Assembly (NCBI GenBank): GCA_025769875.1
Contig: JAGFNK010000177.1
Coordinates: 1 to 64,000 of the forward strand
Source of the DNA: Russula earlei
Taxonomy: Eukaryota; Basidiomycota; Agaricomycetes; Russulales; Russulaceae
Reading direction: 5' to 3'
Length of the DNA stretch: 64,000 nt
Of this stretch, positions 45,244 to 53,724 are shown piece by piece (position 1 is the stretch's first letter; every line of letters starts with the position of its first letter). The notes beneath the pieces are model-generated. The model saw only the letters and a program-made list of their open reading frames with translations. It had not been told where the DNA came from and did not search any database. The position numbers and the translations under genes were made by a program.

Positions 45244-45660
45244 GTTTAACCATAGGCATGCAGCCCATCATTTTTCTCCCTCCATCTCACCACACACACA
45301 AACACCTCTATGCTCTCCATTGTTGGCCTTTGACACACCCACCCTCTCCACCACCTCCGGAGCCACTACTGCTCATGCCCAATCGCATGCTCACCCACCA
45401 TTGCCTCACCAGGCAAAAAGCCCACAACACCTTAAACCTGGCCAACTGCCCCTGCATGGCACCTCTGCCTCACCAACTAGTGCCCACCTGTTGCCACCAG
45501 TAACACCCATATACCCTTTTCCAGTATTTACCTGCTCTCTCAGACCTGAACTTACCATACTTACTTCCTCCAAGACTCTCTCTACCATCCTTTCAAGCTT
45601 AGTTCCGTTACACACATCATCTCAACACCGTGATTTCCAAAAAGCACATTCACTCATACC
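45244..45660. other. C-rich spacer, no gene assigned
   Basis: The plus strand is rich in CCAC/CACC words and has a 127-codon open frame (45320-45703) of low complexity that runs into the B LTR. I could not recognise a protein or an element end. Confidence 0.35.
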
Positions 45661-46185
45661 TGTTAGGATTCTCTTGTTCTCCGACTGTCACCTGTTTCAC
45701 TGACTCATCTGTGATTACTCATATATCCGCTGATTGATCTGGCTTAGTGATTGCTTACCGATTGCTTACTGATTGCTTACTGATTGCTTACTGATTCATG
45801 ACAGATACTAGGAAAGAATGACTCACGCGTGAGTCATTTCTAACATTCTTGAATTGCGCTTTCTGTATTTGGATACTACTGGTTTTCAGTTATGTGCACC
45901 CCAAGTTTCGTACGAATCAAATCAGCAGTTATTGAGATATGGTATAAATAGTCTGTGATACCAAGAAGTCGAGCCTTACGCTCAACTTACACTTTTAACA
46001 AGACAATCATCTTGTCTATCAATCTAAACAAAATTGTAGTGCAGACTCTAACTGAAAGAGGCCCCTCTGTTTTCTACATTCAATCTTCCTGAGATAATAT
46101 CAAAGGGTTCGAAGTCTAGTGCTTGAACTATATCAAGCAGCTCTTTCACTAAAGAGTCCGTACTAAGATCTGATGGATCTTAACA
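45661..46185 (+). mobile_element. solo LTR, family B
   Basis: A 525 bp LTR, TGTTAGGATTCTCTTG to GGATCTTAACA, with TSD ATACC (45656-45660 and 46186-46190). Confidence 0.92.
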
Positions 46186-46456
46186 ATACCCAACTCCCAT
46201 GTACATACTATAACTCATTAGGAATCATTTCAACCCCCTTTCACCCTAGGATCGCATGATGACACCTCACATCCAATGATACATAGAAAACTGAACATTT
46301 CAGAATACTGTACCCCTCTCTTTAGTGCAACTGCCTCAGGCTATGCTCAATCCAGTATTATACCGTCTTGCTCTGCCCCTGGCCATTCATGTATTTAAAC
46401 TGCCTTTGTCCTGAGGACGAGGGCAGCAATAACTACTAGGAGTATCCATCAAGAGC

Positions 46457-47776
46457 ATGACAGCTCATACACTCTTCCTTTTGTGTGACTTCTTCTGCTT
46501 CCTTCCCTTGTCTTCCCTCTTATCTGATCACCTGACACATGCAGGTGCTCCTCACCAGGATGCTCTTGTTGTTCAAAGCCAGGTGCTCGCCCCTCCCCTC
46601 AATGTGTCAAGACTCACTGTTGAACTATCCAGTTCAAGAGCGAGGGATAAGCTCGAAGATGAGTCGATAGACGTCCAAGACCGCGTGGGCAAGAAGTAGA
46701 GTCCAGAGTAGTAACAGATACCAGAGAGGTACTGTTACTGTGAGAGTCGAGCAATCACGCAGGGAAGAGGCCAGGGTAGTCACAAGGGGATGGTCCTTAA
46801 AGGAGTATCCCAGGGATAGAGAGTGCCGTAAACAAATGGACAGTCTGAGGACTGTCCGCTACTTTATTGAGCGCTTATATACTACAAGAGAACTGCTAAA
46901 TAGGGAACAAGTCATAACCTTGTTATCAAGCACAATAGAGTGATGAGTAAGAAGTCGGAGGATGCTTACTGAGCATGCTCAGTCATGCTCAGTAAGCTGC
47001 TGAGTAAGAAGCTCCTCTTGATGAGTAAGAGCTTTCATAGTCCACGTGTTTACTGCTTTAGTGCACGTGTAAGCACCTGATTCATTTCCTGTTAGTTAGT
47101 TTAGGGCCGGCCATTTGAGGACTTGTAGTTTGGTTAGGGAATAGTGTTATTTTATAAGGCCCTTATATAGTTCTATTAGGGTCCTTAGAGTCGACCCTAA
47201 TACTTCTATTAAGGTCCTTAGTGTTGCCTTATAGTTCGTTCTATAGTTATTAGAGTTGGTCTAATAACACGTTGTAGGGCCTTTGATACTAGGTTAGTAC
47301 CTATTGTAGAGTTCCTAGGGTCGTTCCAAAGGGTCCTTAGGAAGGCCCTAATACTGTCCTTAGTTGCTAGAAGGGTTGCCTTTAAGTGGGGCTTGCTGTA
47401 TGTCGATTGTGCCGAGAATCGCTCGCGCAACAATGCACGCGCAATATTGTGGACACCTCTACTCACCCCTTTTGCTCGTGTGAACAGGGTGGCATCATAG
47501 AGGCTGGGTTTCCTTCTATAAGGAAGGGTCCTTCAAGGACTCTCTCCGGGGAATGGTTCATGACACAATGCCCCAAGCATCACCCATCCCTGCTGCCATG
47601 GCCTTAGTCCAATCAGTCACCATCATCATGCCCTCAGCCTTACCAACCTCGTTGTCCTCATTCATCATCTCATAATATCAATCTTGGTCGCCAACACTTC
47701 GGACACATTCACCATCACTACCACTTCCGTCCCACCCACCGCCGCCGCCAGTTCACCAGCTACACAACTTGCATAG
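46457..47776 (+). pseudogene. possible small secreted-protein ORF interrupted by a D LTR
   Basis: Before the D LTR an ATG frame begins with a hydrophobic, signal-like stretch (HTLFLLCDFFCFLPLSSLL). Joining across the D LTR at the TSD CAATG keeps the frame open to TAG 47776, giving 117 codons with a Ser/Thr/Pro-rich end (TTTSVPPTAAASSPATQ). A short TATTTAAA-type motif lies about 60 bp upstream. No homologous family is known to me, and a frame of this size can be open by chance. Evidence is limited to the in-frame join and the signal-like start. Confidence 0.3.
46605..47565 (-). mobile_element. solo LTR, family D
   Basis: A 961 bp LTR, TGTCAAGACTCACTG to GGTTCATGACA on the plus strand, with TSD CAATG (46600-46604 and 47566-47570). 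It faces the D LTR at 47897 as an inverted pair 331 bp apart. Confidence 0.92.
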
Positions 47777-47896
47777 TCTCTGATCCTGGTGGCCCCAGTC
47801 TTGGGCCTTGCCACCTTAGGACTATAGTTCTCCTTACCAACATTTAGCATTGTTTGACACCTCAAGCCCCATCTCACTGGCTGCCTTGGTCCCAAC

Positions 47897-48857
47897 TGTC
47901 AGGAACCATTCTCCAGAGAGGGCCCTTGAAGGACCCTTCCTTATGAGAGGAAACCCAGCCTCCATGGTGTCACCCTGTTCACACAAACAAAAGGGGTGAG
48001 TAGAGATGTCCACAATATCATGCATGCATTGTCGTGCAAGCGATTCTTGGCACAATCGACATACAGCAAGCCCCACTTAAAGGCAACCCTTCTAGCAACA
48101 AAAGACAGTATTAGGGCCTTCCTAAGGACCCTTTGGAACGACCCTAGGAACTCTACAATAGGTACTAACCTAGTATCAAAGGCCCTACAACACGTTATTA
48201 GACCAACTCTAATAACTATAGAACGAACTATAAGGCAACACTAAGGACCTTGATAGAAGTATTAGGGTCGACTCTAAGGACCCTAATAGAACTATATAAG
48301 GGCCTTATAAAATAACACTATTCCCTAACCAAACTACAAGTCCTCAAATGACCGGCCCTAAACTAACTAACAGGAAATGAATCAGATGCTCACATGTGCA
48401 CTACAGCAGTGAACATGTGAACAGTGAAAGCTCTTACTCATCAAGAGAAGCTCCTTACTCAGCAGCTTACTGAGCATGACTGAGCATGCTCAGTAAGCGT
48501 CCTCCGACTTCTTACTCATCACTCTATTGTGCTTGATAACAAGGTTATGACTTGTTCCCTATTTAGCAGTTCTCTTGTAGTATATAAGCACTCAATAAAG
48601 TAACGGACAGTCCTCAGACTGTCCATTTGTTTACGGCACTCTCCATCCCTGGGATACTCCTTTAAGGACCATCCCCTTGTGACTATCCTGGCCTCTTCCC
48701 TGCATGATTGTTCTACTCTCACAGTAACAATACCTCTCTGGTATTTGTTGCTACTCTGGACCCTACTCCTTGCCCACGCAGTCTTGGACGTCTACCGACT
48801 CGTCTTTGAGCTTATCCCTCGCTCTTGAACTGGATAGTTCAACAGTGAGTCTTGACA
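47897..48857 (+). mobile_element. family D LTR with mismatched flanks
   Basis: 961 bp, TGTCAGGAACCATTC to GAGTCTTGACA, full length. The flanking 5-mers are CCAAC (47892-47896) and AGTAA (48858-48862), so no TSD. The right flank is a Harbinger fragment fused to the epsin gene; the left flank is unrelated. Confidence 0.85.
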
Positions 48858-49208
48858 AGTAATGCTTGGCAGCAAAGTAGGAGAACAGTTGACATATTTA
48901 ACATGACATAGAGCCATTGGTGCCATTGGCGTCGCCATTGTACCCATTGCTGATGAGGGTTATCGAGCATCTTGAGTGAGGGAGGGGACAACAACAGGGA
49001 CAAAGCATGCAACTTTTTGACAGAAATTTTTTTTGGCACATCACATGTAATTTCACAATATGTGAAATATTTATTTGGATACACATACATGACACAACAA
49101 CACAAATCATTGCTTATGCTCGCTTCACTTTCTCCACCAGATTACATATGTATCCACATGCAAACTCATGTGATGACTCCACAGATATGAGCACAAGGTA
49201 GCCATCCA
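48858..49208 (-). mobile_element. PIF/Harbinger internal fragment fused to epsin
   Basis: Reverse complement of a segment matching 15126-15477 of the coding Harbinger. It includes the end of the SANT-protein gene (DGYLVLISVESS), the intergenic part with AAATATTTATTTGGATACAC, and the first codons of the nuclease gene. Both ends are truncated: by the D LTR on the left and by epsin coding sequence on the right. Confidence 0.85.
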
Positions 49209-50451
49209 GGAACTCTTGTTGTTGCTGAGCAAAGAGTGCCTGCTGCTGAGCCGTTTGTTGCTGAGCGAGCTGCTGACTCATCCACTCTTCTCGCTGAGCC
49301 TGTAACTGTAACTGTTGTTGTTGTTGCTGCTGTTGCTGTTGTTGCTGTTGCTGTTGTATCATCCATTCCTGCTGTTGCCTTGCCCACTCGGCCTGCAATG
49401 ACGTTTAAACCAGTCTGTCACTTCAGAAAAATGAATACACGTACTTGGATAGCCTCTTGTTGCGCCTGCTGTTGATATGGATTGAAAGACGCGAACTGCG
49501 GGTGCATAGCAGATTGGGCCTGTAGCTCGCCATTTTGGCCTTGCAAGTCAATCAAGCTATTGCTGGTGCAGACACGAATTTTTGGCATTAGCAGAGCGAT
49601 AGAGTGGTCGCTCTTACGGTTCATCGAAAAGCGTGCCCGAGTCAGTGAGCGTGGCTTTTCGTTGTGCCTCCTGCTTGCTCAGTTTAATTGCCTTCGCAAG
49701 GTCGGCGTCCTCAGCACCACGCGCTTGTTCGGCTGCGAGGGTTCGCTTGCTCTCCTCGATAGCCCGGCGCAAGTCGTCTTCTCCGGCCCCTTTCGTCCCG
49801 CGAGCAGTATTCTCGTCCCGCGTTGGCGCCTGTGACACATCATTGCCATCATCGGGCCCTGCTTGGCCAAGCATCCGGTCACGCATGTTCGCGCGCGAGC
49901 TCCGCTCTTGACGGAGGCGTGCTTCGTCCGTCAAAAGATTTGTAATATCTTTGGCCTTTTGACGAACATTCGCGCCTTGGTCTTTACCATATTCGTCGAC
50001 GTATTGAAACTCTTTGAGAGTCTTGATAATGTAGATGTTATCTCGGAAGTAAACGACGACGTTTTCCGAGCCGGCATGAAGAAGGTAGTCGAGGAGGGTG
50101 AGACACTAGCCGGGAGCGTGGGTGGCTGCTGCGTACGAATTGGAAGGGAGCACGCACTTTGAAGACATGGCGCCAGTTTTTGCCCTTGTCATTAAGTCGC
50201 TTATCCAACACTTCCATTATCTCGACGAAATCCTTTCTGGACATACAGTATTAGCAGAACAGGAATTGCACCACATGGGGGAGGATGGACTGATTGTAGG
50301 TCATCTGCGCGATCTCGTTCATTTGTGTGCCAGAGGGGCCCCAAGGATCATTTGAAGTGGCCTCGCGAACCTTGGCCTGTACGTCCGAGTGCCCTTTTGT
50401 ATAGTTCTTCGCTACGCGCAGCGCACCTTTGCCGAAATTTTGGAGGGACAT
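49114..50451 (-). CDS. epsin (ENTH-UIM endocytic adaptor) with a transposon-derived C-terminus
   Basis: Clathrin-adaptor protein of the yeast Ent1/Ent2 type, which binds PtdIns(4,5)P2 and ubiquitinated cargo at the plasma membrane. Exons on the minus strand: 50291-50451, 50158-50236, 49618-50105, 49445-49562 and 49114-49392 (374 aa). The ENTH domain spans residues about 10-145 (KNYTKGHSDVQAKVREATSN, NDPWGPSGTQMNEIA, NWRHVFK, LKEFQYVDEYGKDQG). Two UIMs follow: DDLRRAIEESK and DADLAKAIKLSK. Then comes a Gln-rich stretch. Introns are 52-55 bp with standard ends. The last 31 or so codons come from a Harbinger SANT-protein gene (LDGYLVLISVESS...), replacing the usual C-terminal NPF and clathrin-box region, so the protein is shorter than typical fungal epsins. 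ENTH and UIM functions should persist; EH-domain and clathrin binding probably do not, unless the assembly is wrong here. Confidence 0.88.
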
Positions 50452-50537
50452 GATAGTGGAGGACAAGATTGAATTACGAATTACTGAACGGGCCGGCGTC
50501 AGAGTTGTCGTCGAAGTGGACATCGATCGCATGCACA

Positions 50538-50609
50538 ACACCGATGGTGAAGTGGTTATCATGCTTGCCTTCCAAGCAAGCGGCATGGGTTCGATTCCCG
50601 TTCGGTGTA
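50538..50609 (+). tRNA. tRNA-Gly (anticodon UCC)
   Basis: A full cloverleaf folds: acceptor ACACCGA with TCGGTGT, D stem GTGA/TCAT, anticodon stem CTTGC/GCAAG around loop CTTCCAA (anticodon TCC), a 4-base variable loop, and T stem ATGGG/CCCGT around TTCGATT. The discriminator is A. There is no intron and no encoded CCA. It lies between epsin and the MFS gene on the opposite strand, overlapping neither coding region. Confidence 0.93.
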
Positions 50610-50623
50610 TTATAACAAAACAC

Positions 50624-50628
50624 TTTTT
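50624..50628 (+). terminator. RNA polymerase III terminator of the tRNA
   Basis: A run of five T begins 15 bp after the tRNA, the normal Pol III stop signal and distance. Confidence 0.8.
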
Positions 50629-50821
50629 GTTCGAATCTTTATATTCTGGTGTGGTAGCGTATACAAGCGGTGGTATGGCGGTCAGAGGCAGTAGCCTGCT
50701 TGCCCTTCTCAATGCCTCATCCTCAGGCGTTCACACTCGATCCAAAAAACCACACCTATACCGAACTCGTGAACACTGCATGCAGAACAATCCAATAGAC
50801 AATCACGCACTCACTGAGATT

Positions 50822-52260
50822 CTAAGCTTTGATCAAGAGAGTACGGCCTGAGTTTGTCAATCGTGCTAGCACTAGAAAGGCGCAAGAGGTCATCATTGTG
50901 ACGGCACAAAACACTTGTGCGCGGACGAAATGGCCAGTGCCCAGGTTGAGGAGCGCTCCACCCACGGGAGAGCCGATCAGCACGCCAAGGCCCGAGATGC
51001 CGAAGCTCATTCCGAGGCGGGTGCCGACCTTGTGCAAGTCACTCGAGAGGTAGACGATCGCACTCGGGGGAAGTGAGACGAAAGTGCCAGAGAAAAAGCC
51101 ATACAGGATCGCGAATGCTAGGAGGCCGACATTTCCGTGCACTCCTGTCCAAGCGAATGCGAGCACACCGCAAGCGAACGTGCAAGGAATGAGCGTGTTG
51201 AGCGGACCGATACGATCAGCCAATGCGTTGGGAAGGATGCGACCAAAGACAGAGCCTGCGTTGAGGATCGGAACGAAGTAAAATGCAAGCGCTGCACTGG
51301 CACCCGTCTTGAAGTGCGCGTATGGTGTGATGTAGAAAAAGGGGATATAAAGGCCCATGAATCCGAAGAGAAACCCTGCGGCGCACAGCATGAAAGGCGG
51401 CTCGCGTAGGGCGGATACATCAAAAAGTTTCCTGCGGGTAGCGGGCAGCACGCGCTGGCGTGTGACGAGGTTGGCAAAGGCGAGAGTGACTAACGCCATA
51501 AGGCCGATAATTCGAGTTGTCCAGGGGAAGCCGATCCGGGGTTGCAATGAATGGAATAGGGCCGGGTAAATAACCCCGCCTGAAGGTGTAGGCATAACTT
51601 TTGGTGAGCGTGTTGATATGGAATTTGCGAGTATGAAATGCGCGCACCAAGACCGCTGCCACTAGCAGTGATCCCAACGGCCAAGGAACGGTGTTTGTCG
51701 AAGTAGGTGGACACGACGGCGATACTCGGTACAAATAACATGCCAGCACCGATGCCAAAGCAAACACCTTGAGCGAGGAAAGCTTGGTAATACTGCTTCA
51801 CCTGGCTAGTCATCATGAGGCCGAGGACGGTAAGAAAAGACCCGACGGCGAGGAGGGCGCGGCTGTATCCGGCATCGAAGAAAGGGCCGGTGAGAGCGCC
51901 GACGGTCATGAGGAGGTAGCCTTGAATAGAACCGATCCAGGAAATCGCGGACGGTGAATGGGAGCGGAGAATATTGAGCTGGTAGAAGTGGTGATATGCG
52001 CCGAATGTGTTGATGATACCCCTGGGAGAGTGGGTGTTAGCACGGGGTCGGGATTGGTGATGTTGAGCCCACCAGGTATTCATGAGAACGAAGAAGGAGG
52101 CTGCGACCTGAAGCCATGCGAGTGTCCCGCCATCGGGAGCACCTTCTCTGCTTGGGTCAGTTGGAGGAACAGCTGGGATCGGTTGGGACGAGGATGCTGT
52201 CGGAAGAGGGCAGCCCGAGTCGAGGACTTTCCTGATGTCCCCGGCACGAGGGGAGCCCAT
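50822..52260 (-). CDS. MFS transporter, monocarboxylate (MCT/SLC16-like) type
   Basis: Predicted plasma-membrane permease of the major facilitator superfamily. Exons on the minus strand: 52073-52260, 51648-52021 and 50822-51579 (439 aa); introns are 51 bp (GTGGGC...CCCAG) and 68 bp (GTGCGC...TTCAG). After a polar N-terminus (residues 1-40) comes DGGTLAWLQVAASFFVLMNT, the D-G-G-xx-W signature at the start of TM1 in fungal monocarboxylate transporter homologues. About 12 hydrophobic segments follow, including WIGSIQGYLLMTVGALTGPF, GVCFGIGAGMLFVPSIAVV, SVFGRILPNALADRIGP (the conserved G-R-xxx-G-x-x-x-D-R loop) and FGISGLGVLIGSPVGGALL. Substrate cannot be told from sequence; related yeast proteins (Mch family) do not all carry monocarboxylates. 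The stop lies 213 bp from the tRNA. Confidence 0.88.
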
Positions 52261-52411
52261 GCGAACCCGGGGAGGAGACCGGGGACAGGTTAGCTGAGGA
52301 GAGAGTGGGGGATCGTGAGGTATATAAGAGAATCATCTCGGAGGCTAATCGAGCAAAGGTGTCGGTCAAGTTGCAAAAGTCGGCACAACGTTGGCCCATC
52401 GCGGGACCGGA

Positions 52412-53463
52412 TTAGCCAAGCATACTTCGCTTACGCCCTCTCAGTCGCACTACCCAACGCACATTCAAGACGAGGTATAGATCGAGTGCTAGCGCTGGCC
52501 TACCTTGCTCTAATCTCGGTCCAATCACCGTCCATTCCCTGCCCATCTTCTTTTTGTACCCCTCCAAAACCGTGCCAAACAGCGGCTCGGATTCCGGGTG
52601 CGTAGATCCAAACGCACGCTCCAGTACGTACAGGTCCACGGCCTTGTCTTCCGCCAAAGCAGACGTGAACGCCAAACCAAAGTCAATCAGTACCTGTCGT
52701 CTCAGTCAGCAGTCCAGGTCAACCGGGTAGCTAGATAAGTTCGCGAACCAGTGGTTGCGTCCCCTCCGGTAAATCGCTGATAGAAGACGGATGGCGAAGC
52801 ATCATGTTCGATGTCGTCAGATCTCCATGTACGATATCTGCAAGGTGCATCTTTGCTATCTCGGTCCCCACCATTACCATCAGCGCATCTGCTCCCGCAC
52901 ACGATAAAAATGGGGTGTGCCGATGAGATAGCTGTTAGAAATCGTACCTTGTGATACCTCGAACTCTCCCAACGGGTCCTTATCTGCGATCGCTGGGTCT
53001 TCATCGCCATCTACCGCGTCACCTCCTTCCCCTGACCCAAGCAAGTAGCGAACACTCCTTCCGTTCACCCATTCGACGCCTAGCACACCGCTCGCCGCGT
53101 CAACAAAGCGCAGCCCAGGCACGCTAACACCGCAACTGGGAGCGTCCTAAACTGTCAGCGAACAACACCTTAAATGGAATGGCGCACCGGAGACAACGTA
53201 AGAGGGCGCGGGCCTCTCCTGCGATGCGCGCACGTGTCAAGCTCCCATCCAATGTAGCATGGCGATACCGTTTGGAAAATCGATGCTTTAGTAATACGGG
53301 GGCACCCCCTGCATGTAAGCTGGCGCGATAGACTTTCTGCTGGTGCGACTTAGTGATTTCAAGTAGTCGGAGAGAAGTGAGCGATACTTGCGGCTTCTGC
53401 GCCTTGAGATATCAGCGTCGAAGAGCGAAGGAGGGCGATCGTTGGAGTAGAGTCTGCTGCCAT
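52412..53463 (-). CDS. BUD32: Bud32/PRPK kinase of the KEOPS (EKC) complex
   Basis: A small atypical kinase/ATPase needed with Kae1 for the t6A modification of tRNAs, also linked to telomere and transcription roles. Six exons on the minus strand: 53392-53463, 53188-53336, 52948-53135, 52749-52888, 52504-52693 and 52412-52449, giving 258 aa, the normal size. Landmarks are [13 protein letters not shown] (glycine-loop region with the family GAEA), [13 protein letters not shown] (lysine and Bud32 signature), [14 protein letters not shown] (catalytic loop), [20 protein letters not shown] (DFG) and the C-terminal RLRGRKRSM required in this family. The first intron uses a GC donor (GCAAGT...CAG); the others use GT. 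The third-intron acceptor could be either of two nearby AGs. It is divergent from eIF3a with only 261 bp between start codons. Confidence 0.93.
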
Positions 53464-53724
53464 GTAGCGGTGCGGGAATAAGCAGTTGAGCCTGCCCTAA
53501 ACAAAAAAGTCCATTCCATCAATTTCGGTCCTCCCACTCGACCATCCACCACACCCACCGTCTTTCCCACTTCACACACACCACCCGGACCGTTTCTCTG
53601 TTGACCCTTCACCTCGAGACAGGTCTGCAGTTCTACTGTCGTGGTATGTCCAGTCCTATCGCCGCCCTACCAGCCGTTTCTTGGGCCTCAAATCGACTGA
53701 ACAACTCGGCTTAGATCCTTCAAT
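53464..53724. promoter_or_regulatory. bidirectional promoter of BUD32 and eIF3a
   Basis: 261 bp between the two ATGs. The plus strand is pyrimidine-rich (TCCACCACACCCACCGTCTT near 53545, then CTGCAGTTCTACTGTCG), as in many fungal housekeeping promoters. No TATA box is evident in either direction. Confidence 0.6.

Noticed and set aside
46740..48722. Conserved small ORFs repeated at 46740/48519 and 47218/47996
   Set aside because: They are the same stretches of the D LTR in its copies, so conservation reflects recent duplication and not coding.
15134..49201. Similar small ORFs near 15.2 kb and 49.0 kb
   Set aside because: They are the duplicated Harbinger fragment read in non-coding frames.
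50251..50712. Longer N-terminal extension of epsin through the tRNA
   Set aside because: The frame upstream of 50451 runs antisense through a clear tRNA-Gly; the ENTH domain starts at MSLQNFGKGALRV.
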